DNA of 64,000 nucleotides from Planotetraspora silvatica (GCF_016863315.1 NZ_BOOQ01000051.1:37898-101897); one strand, 5' to 3'. Shown: positions 48,330-57,345, counted from the stretch's first letter. Notes: a model not told the origin generated them from the sequence alone. Numbers and translations: made by a program.

Positions 48330-49274
48330 TCATCTCAGGGCGGACATGACCGCCGAAATCGCGGCGGGCATCGAGGTGACCCGGGCCACTGCCGGCGGGA
48401 GGCCCTCCCGCCAGCCCGGGCCGCCCACGAGGATCCTGCTGGCGGGGCGGAGCCTCGGCAGCCTGCCCAGCGGGGCGGGATCACCCGTCTCCGCCTGCTG
48501 CGACCAGACGAACACCACGGCCGGGCCGATCCTGCGCATCGCTTCGGCGAGCGCGGAGTAGGGCGTTCGCGCCCCGAGCACCCGCGTCTCCACCCGGCGC
48601 TCGGCGAGAGCGGCCGCCAGCGCGTGGGCCGGCAGGCTGTGCTGCTCCTCCTCGGCGCAGGCCACCAGGACCGGCCGTGGATGAATCGGCTGCGACAGCC
48701 GTCCGGCGACCGAGTTGAGCGCGTACAGCAGGCGGTCGGAGAACATGTGCTCGATCTCGATGCCGAGGCCCGTCTCGTCCTGCCTCCGGGTGATCACCTC
48801 GAAGGTGGGCAACACCAGCCGCTCCCACGTCGGCACGACGCCGTGCCGGTCCAGAGCCGCTTCCACCGCGTCGCCGACCGTCCTCGCGTCCAGGGCGATC
48901 GCCGCTCGGGCGAGCATGGCCGGAGAGAGGATCTCTCCCTCCCGCGCGGGAGGTCCGGGCACCTGCTCGTCGCAGTCCGCCTCCGGTGACCCGCCGCCGG
49001 GACGCCGCACCTTCAGCGCCTGCCTGGCGGCGTCGGCCGGCGCGACTCCCGCGTGGATGAGCCGGTTCATCTCCTCGAGGCACCGCAGGTCTCCCGCGTC
49101 GTAACGCCGGTGACCGCCGGGGCTCCTGCGACTGGGGCCGATGCCGTACCGCAGGTTCCAGGTGCGGAGCGTGGGCGCGGGCACGCCCAGCCTCCGGGCG
49201 ACGGCTCCGATCCCGTATCCCGGTTCGTCACCGGAGATCGGCGTACGGCCGGCCCCCGGCGTGCCCTCATCCAT
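48330..49274 (-). CDS. MerR-family regulator with cobalamin-binding-like domain (LitR/CarH type)
   Basis: About 314 residues. The N-terminal MerR winged helix (YGIGAVARRLGVPAPTLRTW, GGHRRYDAGDL) is followed by a helical bundle with the EH pair (GIEIEHMFS) and a Rossmann-like B12 domain (PRPVLVACAEEEQHSLPAHA). The histidine that would coordinate cobalt in LitR/CarH proteins is kept in EEQHSLP near residue 212, although the usual motif ends in Gly, not Pro. Later Rossmann segments (AVVFVWSQQAETGDP) are present. ATG 49274 is chosen over a longer reading. It is encoded 96 bp before the ECF gene it probably controls. Confidence 0.82.
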   Translation of the reverse strand: MDEGTPGAGRTPISGDEPGYGIGAVARRLGVPAPTLRTWNLRYGIGPSRRSPGGHRRYDAGDLRCLEEMNRLIHAGVAPADAARQALKVRRPGGGSPEADCDEQVPGPPAREGEILSPAMLARAAIALDARTVGDAVEAALDRHGVVPTWERLVLPTFEVITRRQDETGLGIEIEHMFSDRLLYALNSVAGRLSQPIHPRPVLVACAEEEQHSLPAHALAAALAERRVETRVLGARTPYSALAEAMRRIGPAVVFVWSQQAETGDPAPLGRLPRLRPASRILVGGPGWREGLPPAVARVTSMPAAISAVMSALR

Positions 49275-49477
49275 CGCGACGCCCTCGTCCTTCGGGGCGC
49301 ACTCGCCCCGTCGTCTTCCGCTGTGCGCCCGCCACACAAGGTCATTCGGACGGGCCCCCGCGATCAGATGCATCCGCGACCGTCGGAGAGGCCCCGGTGA
49401 CGCGGACGGGCGCCTGCCCGCGCGTTCGAATCGCGCGGAGCGGCGCCCGTCGGGCGGTCTCTACCAGCGGGAGGCTT

Positions 49478-50455
49478 CTACCAGCGGTGGTGCACCTGGG
49501 GCCGGATCAAGGTGTCGTAGACCTCCCTGACGGCCGCGTGCACGTCCGCGGAGAGGGGCGGCAGGCTCGCGGCCGCCGCGTTCGCCCTGGCCTGGGCGGG
49601 GTTGCGGGCGCCGGGGATGACGACGCTCACACCGGGCTGGTCGAGGATCCACCGCAGCGCGAACTGGGCGAGGGTGGCGCCGTCCGGCACCAGTTCCCTG
49701 AGCCTGTCCACGGCCTGGAGGCCGACGCCGTACTCGACGCCGGAGAAGGTCTCCCCGACGTCGAACGCCTCGCCCTGCCGGTTGTAGTTCCGGTGGTCGT
49801 CCTCGGCGAAGACGGTGCCCGGGCCGTACTTGCCGGACAGCAGGCCGCTGGCCAGCGGAACGCGGGCGATGATCCCGACACCCGCCTTCTCGGCCGCGGG
49901 CAGGACCTCGTCCACCGGCTTGAACCGGAAGGCGTTGAGGATGATCTGGACGCTGGCCACGCCGGGCCGCTCGATTGCGGTGAGCGCCTCGCCGACGGTC
50001 TCGACGCTGACGCCGTACGCCCCGATCCGGCCCTCCGCCACCAGGGTGTCGAGCGCGTCGAACACCCGGTCGTCGGAGTAGACGGGGGTGGGCGGGCAGT
50101 GCAGCTGGACCAGGTCGATCCGGTCCACGCCCAGGTTGGCGCGCGACCGGTCGTTCCAGGCGCGGAAGTTCTCCAGCGTGTACGCCTCGGGCGTCTGGGG
50201 CACCCGGCGGCCCATCTTCGTGGCCACGGTGAGGCCGGGCCGTTCCTTGATCAGGCGGCTGACGATGGTCTCGCTGCGCCCGTCGCCGTAGACGTCGGCC
50301 GTGTCGACGAAGTTCACCCCCGCGTCGACCGCGGCGTTCAGCGTCTCGAGGGCGTCAGCCTCGCTGACGTCGCCCCAGTCGGCTCCGAGCTGCCATGCCC
50401 CCAAGCCGACGACGCCCACCTGCCGGCCGAACCTGCTCATTAACCGCTGTTCCAT
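49478..50455 (-). CDS. Aldo/keto reductase
   Basis: 325 residues, NADPH-dependent TIM-barrel oxidoreductase. The N-terminal MEQRLMSRFGRQVGVVGLGA is typical. The catalytic tetrad fits Asp/Tyr in FVDTADVYGDGRSE, Lys in TVATKMGRR and His in LVQLHCPP. A C-terminal cofactor motif is VIPGARNPAQA. ATG 50455 matches the family start better than ATG 50440. The substrate is unknown. The divergence from neighbours gives no pathway clue. Confidence 0.92.
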   Translation of the reverse strand: MEQRLMSRFGRQVGVVGLGAWQLGADWGDVSEADALETLNAAVDAGVNFVDTADVYGDGRSETIVSRLIKERPGLTVATKMGRRVPQTPEAYTLENFRAWNDRSRANLGVDRIDLVQLHCPPTPVYSDDRVFDALDTLVAEGRIGAYGVSVETVGEALTAIERPGVASVQIILNAFRFKPVDEVLPAAEKAGVGIIARVPLASGLLSGKYGPGTVFAEDDHRNYNRQGEAFDVGETFSGVEYGVGLQAVDRLRELVPDGATLAQFALRWILDQPGVSVVIPGARNPAQARANAAAASLPPLSADVHAAVREVYDTLIRPQVHHRW

Positions 50456-50509
50456 GGCGCCCGATCGTAGTCGTGCCCGGGAGGAACGGGTCCAGCGGCC
50501 CTCGGCGGC

Positions 50510-51175
50510 TCAGCCCGCCGTCGCGCCCGCCAGGTGCCGCAGGAACCAGTCGCGGGCCGTCTCGGCCACGGCCTCCAGCGCTCCCTGCTCCTCGAACAGA
50601 TGAGAGGCGCGCGGCACGATCTCCAGGCGGGTCTCGCCCACGATCTCGTCCATCGCCTCGCGGTTGAGCTCGATGACGATCGGGTCCCGCTCCCCCACGA
50701 TCAGCAGGACCGGTTGGCGGACCAGGCGGAGGGCGTCGCCGGCGAGGTCGGGCCGCCCGCCCCGGGAGACCACCGCCTTGACGGTGTCCGGGTGCGCGGC
50801 GGCGGCCACGAGGGCGGCCGCCGCGCCGGTGCTCGCTCCGAAGAGGCCGAGACCGAGGCCACCGATCAGTTCGTCCTCCGGAAGCCGCTCGACCAGCGCC
50901 GAGACGCGTTCGGAGAGCAGGCCGATGTCGAACCTCATGCGGCCGGTCGCGGCGTCGATCCGGTCCTCTTCGGGGGTGAGCAGGTCGGCGAGGACCGTGG
51001 CGAGCCCCGCCCGTTGCAGTTCCCGTGCCACATGGCGGTTGCGGGGGCTGCGCCTGCTGCTGCCGCTACCGTGGGCGAACAGCACCACGGCATGAGCGGA
51101 GCGGGGAACGACGACGTCCGCCTCCAGGACGACACCCCCGGCCGGAATCGTGATGCTCACCTCGACGTCGGTCAT
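50510..51175 (-). CDS. Alpha/beta hydrolase, dienelactone-hydrolase-like
   Basis: 221 residues. The nucleophile elbow is GASTG (Ser115), the acid Asp165 (VGERDP) and the His193 (ASHLFEE). FAHGSGSSRRSPRNRHVARE near residue 34 is the oxyanion region. Proteins of this type are often annotated dienelactone hydrolase and are found alone or fused to phosphoribosyltransferase domains. No aromatic degradation genes are nearby, so the real substrate is open. Confidence 0.85.
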   Translation of the reverse strand: MTDVEVSITIPAGGVVLEADVVVPRSAHAVVLFAHGSGSSRRSPRNRHVARELQRAGLATVLADLLTPEEDRIDAATGRMRFDIGLLSERVSALVERLPEDELIGGLGLGLFGASTGAAAALVAAAAHPDTVKAVVSRGGRPDLAGDALRLVRQPVLLIVGERDPIVIELNREAMDEIVGETRLEIVPRASHLFEEQGALEAVAETARDWFLRHLAGATAG

Positions 51176-51412
51176 CCACCCCTCCTCGCATCAGACGGTG
51201 ACCGGACGGCTCCATATCGCTTCCACGATCAGGCAAAATGCCATACCCGCTCCGCGAAGTTCGCAAAACGACACAATCAGCATCTATCCCCGCACTTTCC
51301 TACGGAAAGGCCCGCACCGGATCCTTGGGACACGGTTGAACAAGCCGTCGATCCCGCTGGAGGCGTCCGTGACCCGGCGCGGGCAGCGCGGCCGGGGAGG
51401 CCGCGACGCCGG

Positions 51413-53569
51413 TCAGGCGCCCGGGCGCGCCGGGGCGACGAACGCCGCGAGGGGCGGACGGGGTCCCACGACCAGCTCCGTCCCCTCCGGCAGTCCGGTC
51501 ACGATGGGCGTGGTGTTACCCTCGGCCGCCTCCACGGTGATCCGGCCGCCCGCGAACCAGATGCCGGAGATCCGCAACCACCCGAAGCCCTCGGGCAGGA
51601 CGGGGGAGAGCCAGAGTCTGCCGTGCGGCGCGCGTGGATCCAGGCGCAGCAGGGCCCGCACGAGCTGGACCGGCGTGGCCGAGGCCCACGCCTGCGGCGA
51701 ACACGAGGTCGGGTACGGCACGGGCACGGGGAACTCCGCCCGGTCGAACCCGCAGAACAGCTCCGGCAGCCGTCCGCCGAACGATCCGGCCGCGTCGAGC
51801 AGGCCGGTGGCCACCCGCTGGGCCTCCTCGACGAAGCCGTACCGCATGAGACCGGCCACCATGAGGGCGTTGTCGTGGGGCCACACCGAGCCGTTGTGGT
51901 AGCTCATCGGGTTGTAGGCGCCCATGTCGGAGGCGAGCGTCCTGATGCCGAACCCGGTGAACATGCGGGGCGACAGCAGGTGGGCGGCCACGGAGACGGC
52001 CTTGTCCTCCTCCACGATGCCGGACCAGAGGCAGTGCCCCATGTTGGAGCCGAGGCCGTCGATGAGCCGGCCGTCCCGGTCGAGTCCCGTGGCGAAGTAG
52101 CCCTTGCCGGGCAGCCAGAACCTCTGGTTGAAGGCCTCACGCAACTCGACGGCCCTGGCCATGCACCGGTTCGCGGTCTCGTCGTCGCCGGACTCCCTGG
52201 CGAAGTGATGGCGGGCGACGTAGGCGGCGTAGGCGTATCCCTGCACCTCGGCCAGGGCGATGGGCGCCCGGGCGAGCGACCCGTCGGCGAAGTTGATCCC
52301 GTCGAAGGAGTCCTTCCAGCCCTGGTTGACCAGGCCCTGGTCGGTCTTGCGCTGGTACCACAGGAAGCCGTCGCGCATGCCGTGCCGCTCGATCCAGCCG
52401 AGCGCCGCGTCGGCGTGCGGGATCAACCCCTCCACGGCCTCGTGATGCAGGCCCCAGCGGCGCAGTTCCCCGAGCAGGACGACGAACAGCGGGGTGGCGT
52501 CCACGGAGCCGTAGTAGGCCTGTGCCCCCGATTCCGCCGCGGTGCGCACGCCGTACCGCAACTCGTGCATGATCTTCCCGGGCTCCTCCTCGGTGAGCGG
52601 GTCGGTCTTCACGCCCTGGAGCCGGGCCAGGCGGTACAGCGTGCCGAGCGCGAGGTTGGGGTCGAGCGGCAGGGCGAGCCACGACGTGAGCAGCGAGTCG
52701 CGCCCGAACAGGGTCATGAACCAGGGCGCGCCCGCGGCGATGCTCGGCGGCTCGTCCGGGCGTTCCACCTCGAACAACCGGAGCGAGCCCAGGTCGATCC
52801 TCGATCGGTCGAGGATGTCGGCGAGGGCCGCGTTCGAGGCACGCACGACGGGGATGTGCACCTCGTACTCCGACAGGAGCCGCGCCGCCTCCCCCTGCTC
52901 CGGAATGCACGTGGCCGAGAACCAGGGCTCGGACTCCACTCCGTCGATGATCGGGCTCACCTGCACGGTGAGGCGGGTCTCGCCCCTGGCGGGCACGACC
53001 ACGCGGAAGATCAGCATTCCGGGGGCGGCGATGACCGGGATGTCACCGTCGACGGCCTGAACGTGGACGCCTCTCCCCTTGCTCACCGAGAGGATGCGCA
53101 GGCCCCGTCCTCCGAGCGTGGTCTCGACGTCGGCGGGAAAGCGGACGCGGCCGGTCTTGACCTCGAACAGGTCGCAGACGTCGGAGTGCAGGTTGAGGGA
53201 GACGACGCACCCCGCGGGCTCCTCGGACAGGTTCCGCACGACGATGTCCTCGCACAGGCCGCCGCCGACATAGCGGTCCCTGATGACCAGGAGGGTGCTC
53301 TCGGTCTGTCCCGGGCGCGGCCTGGCCCGGCCGACGAACGTCGCGTGGTGCGGCTCGGACGGCAGGACTCGCAGCTCCTCGACCGGGGCGTCGTCGATGC
53401 GCAGCTCCCACCGGGACAGCAGCCGGGTGTCGGCGTAGTAGACGCCCTGCGCGCCGCCCGGGACGATGTCTCCGTTCCGGGTGGACACGGAGAACGAGCC
53501 GCCGGCGACCAGCGTCATGTCTCCGGAGCCGATCGCCGTCGGCTGCCCATGGAACGACCATCCATCCAT
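51413..53569 (-). CDS. Amylo-alpha-1,6-glucosidase/glycogen-debranching-type glycosidase
   Basis: About 718 residues. The N-terminal glycogen-debranching domain of beta sandwich type (VAGGSFSVSTRNGDIVPGG, GVYYADTRLLSRWELRID) is followed by an (alpha/alpha)6 barrel with the GH15-like WFMTLFGRDSLLTSWLALPL, GQAYYGSVDATP-type motif SGAQAYYGSVDATPLFV, YNPMSYHNGSVWPHDNAL and a C-terminal sandwich. No signal peptide is seen with start ATG 53569. ATG 53623 would add 18 residues but has no ribosome site. It would trim storage or imported glucans in the cytosol. It is divergent from a UTRA-domain gene, its likely regulator or sensor partner. Confidence 0.88.
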   Translation of the reverse strand: MDGWSFHGQPTAIGSGDMTLVAGGSFSVSTRNGDIVPGGAQGVYYADTRLLSRWELRIDDAPVEELRVLPSEPHHATFVGRARPRPGQTESTLLVIRDRYVGGGLCEDIVVRNLSEEPAGCVVSLNLHSDVCDLFEVKTGRVRFPADVETTLGGRGLRILSVSKGRGVHVQAVDGDIPVIAAPGMLIFRVVVPARGETRLTVQVSPIIDGVESEPWFSATCIPEQGEAARLLSEYEVHIPVVRASNAALADILDRSRIDLGSLRLFEVERPDEPPSIAAGAPWFMTLFGRDSLLTSWLALPLDPNLALGTLYRLARLQGVKTDPLTEEEPGKIMHELRYGVRTAAESGAQAYYGSVDATPLFVVLLGELRRWGLHHEAVEGLIPHADAALGWIERHGMRDGFLWYQRKTDQGLVNQGWKDSFDGINFADGSLARAPIALAEVQGYAYAAYVARHHFARESGDDETANRCMARAVELREAFNQRFWLPGKGYFATGLDRDGRLIDGLGSNMGHCLWSGIVEEDKAVSVAAHLLSPRMFTGFGIRTLASDMGAYNPMSYHNGSVWPHDNALMVAGLMRYGFVEEAQRVATGLLDAAGSFGGRLPELFCGFDRAEFPVPVPYPTSCSPQAWASATPVQLVRALLRLDPRAPHGRLWLSPVLPEGFGWLRISGIWFAGGRITVEAAEGNTTPIVTGLPEGTELVVGPRPPLAAFVAPARPGA

Positions 53570-53719
53570 GACTCCGCCCCCCGACGAGCCGATTTTGGCC
53601 TCTTTGTCGGTTTTACCCGCCATCGCGGTGTTCAGCAGGGCCGACCGGCCGGCTTCGCCGACAGCGCACGATCCAGCCTGGCCGTACATGCGCGGAGATA
53701 TGTGGGGAAAAGGTGATTT

Positions 53720-54337
53720 ATGGGGGAATCTCATCAACAACTTCGGCGGGTATCGGACCGATACCAGTGGGAGAAGGATCGTGCCCTCCTGCCCGAGCAC
53801 GAGCGGCGCGACAGCGGCGCGACCGAGCGTGACACCGGCCTGACCAGAGAGGATCTGGAGTTCCAGATCGAGTTCGACACCGCCCGCGCCACGGCCGGCC
53901 TGGCGACGCGCCTCGGCGTCGCGGAGGGCACGCGACTGCTCCGCCGGACCTACAAGACGTGGCGCCGGGGGGACGCGGCGCCGCTCAGCCTGATCCGCTC
54001 CTGGCTGCCGTACGACCTCGTCGCCGCCAACCCGGCCCTCCTGTCCGCAGAGAACGAGCCCTGGCCGGGAGGGACGCACCACCAGTTGTCCACGATCGGC
54101 GTGGAGATCGATCGCGTCGTCGACGAGGTCACGGTGCGGCGGCCCAGCCGCGCGGAGACCCGCCTGTTCGACCTCACGCCGGGAACGCCGCTGCTGGTGG
54201 TGCACAAGACCTCGATCGACACCACGGGGCGCGTGGTCGAGGTCGCGGAGGTCGCCCTCCCCGGCGACCGCACCCAGGTCGTCTCCACCACGCGCCTGGA
54301 CCGCTGGCCGGCGTCCGGGGACACACGAAGGGGGTGA
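53720..54337 (+). CDS. UTRA-domain protein without a DNA-binding domain
   Basis: 205 residues. From SDRYQWEKDRALL to the end it matches the effector-binding half of GntR/HutC regulators (GLATRLGVAEGTRLLRRTYK, RSWLPYDLVAANPALL, DEVTVRRPSRAETRLFDLTP, PLLVVHKTSIDTTGRVVEVA). The normal N-terminal winged helix is missing: only about 10 residues precede the domain. ATG 53720 has AAAAGGTG upstream, and no HTH is encoded in the preceding 150 bp. It may bind a sugar ligand and partner another regulator, or be a truncated relic. Such stand-alone UTRA proteins are seen in actinomycetes. Confidence 0.82.
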   Translation: MGESHQQLRRVSDRYQWEKDRALLPEHERRDSGATERDTGLTREDLEFQIEFDTARATAGLATRLGVAEGTRLLRRTYKTWRRGDAAPLSLIRSWLPYDLVAANPALLSAENEPWPGGTHHQLSTIGVEIDRVVDEVTVRRPSRAETRLFDLTPGTPLLVVHKTSIDTTGRVVEVAEVALPGDRTQVVSTTRLDRWPASGDTRRG

Positions 54338-54358
54338 GCCGGGTACCGGCCCACCCCC
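54330..54358. terminator. Terminator between the UTRA gene and the secreted KEA-repeat gene
   Basis: A 13-bp stem with one mismatch (54330-54342 with 54346-54358) and a 3-nt loop overlaps the UTRA stop codon. It serves both convergent genes. Confidence 0.7.
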
Positions 54359-54371
54359 TCAGCGGCGAGGA

Positions 54372-55382
54372 TCACGCGTCGCCGTGGCCCCGCTTGTGGC
54401 CCGGGTGACGCAGGCCGACATTGCGGCCCTGGTGCCCGTGGTGCCCGTGGTACCCGAACGACCTGGCGACCGCACGCTGCAGGCCGGGCATGGCCGGCAG
54501 GACGTACGGGTTCACGGGCAGGGGCGCCCCGGCGGGATTGATCACGACGTCCCGCGGGTTGGAGCCTGCCGTCGGCATGTCGAGCGTGGCGGCGTCGGCC
54601 GCAGGGACCTCCTTGGCCTCCTTGGCCTCCTTGGCCTCCTTGGCCTCCTTGGCCTCCTTGGCCTCCTTGAAGTCGGCCTCGGGCTCGGTTTCCTTCGTGT
54701 CCTTCGACGCCCCGGTGGTCTCCTTCTTCATGAGCGGCACCTCGGCCGCCTTCGGCGTCTCGACGGCCGGTGCGCTCGCCGGCCTCGGCTCCGGAGCATG
54801 CTTGACCGCCGAGGCATTCTTCGCCACCGGAGCCTGCTTCACCTCCGGAGCATGCTTGACCGCGGGGACCACCGCGGGCTTGGCGGCCGGAGCGAGGGCA
54901 GGCTTGATCACCGGAGCCTTTGCGGGTCCGGCGGCCGGCGCCACCGGAGCGTCCACCGCGTTCTTCGGTTCGGGGCCCTCGGCGGCCCTCGACGACCTCT
55001 TGCCGTTCTTCCTGTGGTGGCCGTGCCCGGACTTCCGCACCTTCCTCGTCTCCCTGACCTGCGAGTCCCCACCGGCGTGGGGATCGCTGGACCAGGACTC
55101 CGACTTCTGGAAGGACCCCTCGTCACTCCCGGAGTCCGAGTCGCCCGAGTCGGACGACTCGCTCGACTCCTGGACCGGGTCGTCGTCCACCTGCGCAGGC
55201 GGGGCCGCAAGCTCGTGCCCCGGATGGCGGGCCACCTTCTTGCCGGAGTTCCTTTCGGGCGTCTGCAACTGTTTGACGGTCTTGTTCGCGATGCTCTTGT
55301 GCGCCGCAGGCACCGGGTCAGCGGGCGAGGCCGCGGGTCCGGCCAGGAGCGCGGCGGTGAGGACGGCGGTACAGATCGGCAT
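54372..55382 (-). CDS. Secreted low-complexity protein with Lys-Glu-Ala repeats
   Basis: 336 residues. A short signal peptide (AVLTAALLAGPAAS) precedes an almost wholly disordered chain. It has a Ser/Asp-rich part (SSESSDSGDSDSGSDEG) at about 74-90, an Ala/Pro/Lys part with repeated KHAPEVKQAP-like units, six or seven tandem EAK triplets near 240-262, and a His/Gly-rich end (GYHGHHGHQGRNVGLRHPGH). I recognise no domain. The layout suggests an extracellular, wall-associated or metal-binding filler protein, which is inference. Base composition is like the neighbours. Confidence 0.6.
   Translation of the reverse strand: MPICTAVLTAALLAGPAASPADPVPAAHKSIANKTVKQLQTPERNSGKKVARHPGHELAAPPAQVDDDPVQESSESSDSGDSDSGSDEGSFQKSESWSSDPHAGGDSQVRETRKVRKSGHGHHRKNGKRSSRAAEGPEPKNAVDAPVAPAAGPAKAPVIKPALAPAAKPAVVPAVKHAPEVKQAPVAKNASAVKHAPEPRPASAPAVETPKAAEVPLMKKETTGASKDTKETEPEADFKEAKEAKEAKEAKEAKEAKEVPAADAATLDMPTAGSNPRDVVINPAGAPLPVNPYVLPAMPGLQRAVARSFGYHGHHGHQGRNVGLRHPGHKRGHGDA
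54615..54668. repeat. 9-bp minisatellite (six perfect copies) inside the KEA-repeat gene
   Basis: GGCCTCCTT is repeated six times without change, preceded by a variant copy. On the minus strand it encodes the Lys-Glu-Ala triplets. The perfect identity of the copies points to recent slippage. Confidence 0.92.
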
Positions 55383-55548
55383 TTGTCTCCCCCGAGGTCA
55401 TGGACGGTTCGAGGACGACGCTAGATGTGACCAGCCGCGGTCATCACGTTCCGGAGATCAATGTCCCGTCAAACATGGGGATCGGTACCTCCAGAACGAC
55501 AAATGCCGCTTTTCCGATACACGCCTATATGGGGATGAAGCCGCCCAA

Positions 55549-56745
55549 TCATTTGAGGGTGGAGGACGACACCGCCGGGTTGCGGGCGCCCAGGAAGAAG
55601 ATGCCGGGGAAGCCCGCGGTCTCGAACCCCGCACTGGGATTGTCACGCAGGATCGAGCTCTCGATGCTCATCGTTCCGGTGCGGTCGTTGCTGACGAAGA
55701 AGACGGCTCCGCCTCCCTCCCTCGCCTGGTTGTTCTCCACGACCGAGCCCGCGATCCGCACTGTGAAACGGTTGCCGTCGGTGTAGACGGCTCCGCCGCT
55801 GCCGCCGCCGGGAGTGCCACCGCGCGCGGGATTGGCGCCGGTGCCGATCGCCCTGTTGTACGTCATGACGCTGTTGAGCACGACCCACGACACCCCGATG
55901 CTGCTCAGCGCGCCTCCGTTGGAGCAGACCCCGCCCTGGCCCGAGGCCCCGCCGAAGGTGCTGCCCACGATGTAGACCGGCAGATCGTGCGACTGGTCCA
56001 GCACCCGGATGGCGGCACCGCCGAGGTCGGGTCCCGTGGCGTCGCACCGGTTGCGGACGAACCGGGAGTTCACCACCTTGACCCGGCCGCCGCGCACGAA
56101 CAGGGCCCCGCCTCCTCCCCCGTCGGCCGTCTGCCCCGTGGCGTTGCCGTCGGCCAGCGTCAGGTTCTGGACGGTGAGCTGCGGCTGTTCCTGGTCGTCG
56201 CAGTGCGACGTCGTCCACTGCTGCGCCTGGTCGCAGGTGTTCATGTAGAGGATCCGCCTCGCGCCTCCGCCACTGAGCGTCACCAGGCCGCCCCCGTCGA
56301 GAACCACCCGGGCGCTGGAGTTGCGGACCTTCGCCGTGGCGCTCATCGTGATGGTCACGGGATCGGGTCCACAGGAGAAGGTGATCACACCACCCGCGGC
56401 GACCGCCGCGACGACGGCCTTCGACGTACAGCTCGCCGGGGTGCCGTTCCCGATGACCCGCGTCGGATGGGAACTGTCGACCGCCCTCGCCTCGGCCGGC
56501 ACGGCGGCCCGTCCACCGGGATTCCCCGCCTTCAGCGGCGGCTGACGGGGCTTGACCCGCGTGAGGGTCGGCCGTGGATCCAGGTAGGCCCTGCGGGTCG
56601 GGGTCGCGCTCGGGCCTGAGCTCGGGGCGCCGGCCGCGACCGCCTGCGTGGCGGCGGACGAGCCCGGCTTCAGTGCCACCCAGCCCCACACGCCGATCAC
56701 CAGGAGAAGTGTGACGAGGATGACCGCGCCCTGCCTGAATCGCAT
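55549..56745 (-). CDS. Secreted right-handed beta-helix protein
   Basis: 398 residues. An N-terminal membrane anchor or uncleaved signal (AVILVTLLLVIGVWGWVALK) is followed by a Pro/Ala linker to about residue 90, then repeated strand-turn units (VVLDGGGLVTLSGGG, LTVQNLTLADGN, VKVVNSRFVRNRC, VYIVGSTFGGASGQGG, VRIAGSVVENNQAREGG). These are typical of polymorphic-membrane-protein or pectate-lyase-like beta helices. No catalytic residues are evident. An adhesion or surface glycan role is possible. Confidence 0.78.
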   Translation of the reverse strand: MRFRQGAVILVTLLLVIGVWGWVALKPGSSAATQAVAAGAPSSGPSATPTRRAYLDPRPTLTRVKPRQPPLKAGNPGGRAAVPAEARAVDSSHPTRVIGNGTPASCTSKAVVAAVAAGGVITFSCGPDPVTITMSATAKVRNSSARVVLDGGGLVTLSGGGARRILYMNTCDQAQQWTTSHCDDQEQPQLTVQNLTLADGNATGQTADGGGGGALFVRGGRVKVVNSRFVRNRCDATGPDLGGAAIRVLDQSHDLPVYIVGSTFGGASGQGGVCSNGGALSSIGVSWVVLNSVMTYNRAIGTGANPARGGTPGGGSGGAVYTDGNRFTVRIAGSVVENNQAREGGGAVFFVSNDRTGTMSIESSILRDNPSAGFETAGFPGIFFLGARNPAVSSSTLK

Positions 56746-56840
56746 CGGCCGATGTTACTGCGGCACCCCCGGCCCCATCGTCACTTTCATCCGGTAACAC
56801 CACAGTCGGAACATAAGTCACGCAAAGGACGAGGTCTGTG

Positions 56841-56895
56841 GATCATGGGGTTCGCCGGGGGCGGGGAAGTCGGTCGGGGATCATGCACGGGGTCG
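56841..56895. repeat. Possible relic of the 53-bp repeat family
   Basis: 56879-56891 (GATCATGCACGGG) is a 13-nt exact match to the array 20-mer, and 56841-56854 (GATCATGGGGTTCG) is a second partial copy. They are 38 bp apart, not 53. They lie right after the stop of the SnoaL-like gene, the same position relative to genes as the four arrays. Confidence 0.45.
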
Positions 56896-57345
56896 TCACA
56901 CGGCGTCGTACGGGGGCGGATCGTCGAGGACGAGACGCGCGCCGAGTTGGGCGTACATCTCCAGTTGGTCGTAGTAGACCCGCTGGGCGACGATCGCGGC
57001 GGATTCGACGGTGAAGACCCAGCAATATCGGACGCTGATCCCCTTGCCGGTGGAGTCCGCCACCCCGCCACCCGGCAGGAGGAAGAACCCCAGGTTCGTG
57101 CCCGTTACCGTCGATTCCAGCACTACGAGATCCCCGGACTGGACCACCTCCCACACGGTGAGGCGGAGATCCGGAAACCCCTCCCAGACGTGTGAATGGT
57201 AGAACCCGATCTCCTCGACGCCGTCCGCCACACCCTGCGGCCCCACGGCGGCGGCCGTGGGGCTGTAACAGCGCAACACCGCGTCGAGATCGTGATCATT
57301 TATCGCGGCGACCAGGCGGCGTACGACGTCACAGGCCTCCGACAT
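56896..57345 (-). CDS. SnoaL/NTF2-like protein
   Basis: 149 residues, single cone-shaped NTF2-type domain. Family features are VVRRLVAAINDHDLDAVLRC at the start, GVEEIGFYHSHVWEGFPDLR and SGDLVVLESTVTGTNLG. These folds act as small polyketide cyclases, isomerases or ligand carriers. No specific substrate can be read from the sequence, and no biosynthetic cluster is nearby. Two degenerate copies of the repeat motif follow its stop. Confidence 0.82.
   Translation of the reverse strand: MSEACDVVRRLVAAINDHDLDAVLRCYSPTAAAVGPQGVADGVEEIGFYHSHVWEGFPDLRLTVWEVVQSGDLVVLESTVTGTNLGFFLLPGGGVADSTGKGISVRYCWVFTVESAAIVAQRVYYDQLEMYAQLGARLVLDDPPPYDAV

Noticed and set aside
52556..52576. Repeat-motif match inside the debranching gene (AACTCGTGCATGATC)
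   Set aside because: It encodes the conserved KIMHEL segment of the protein, and no second copy stands 53 bp away.
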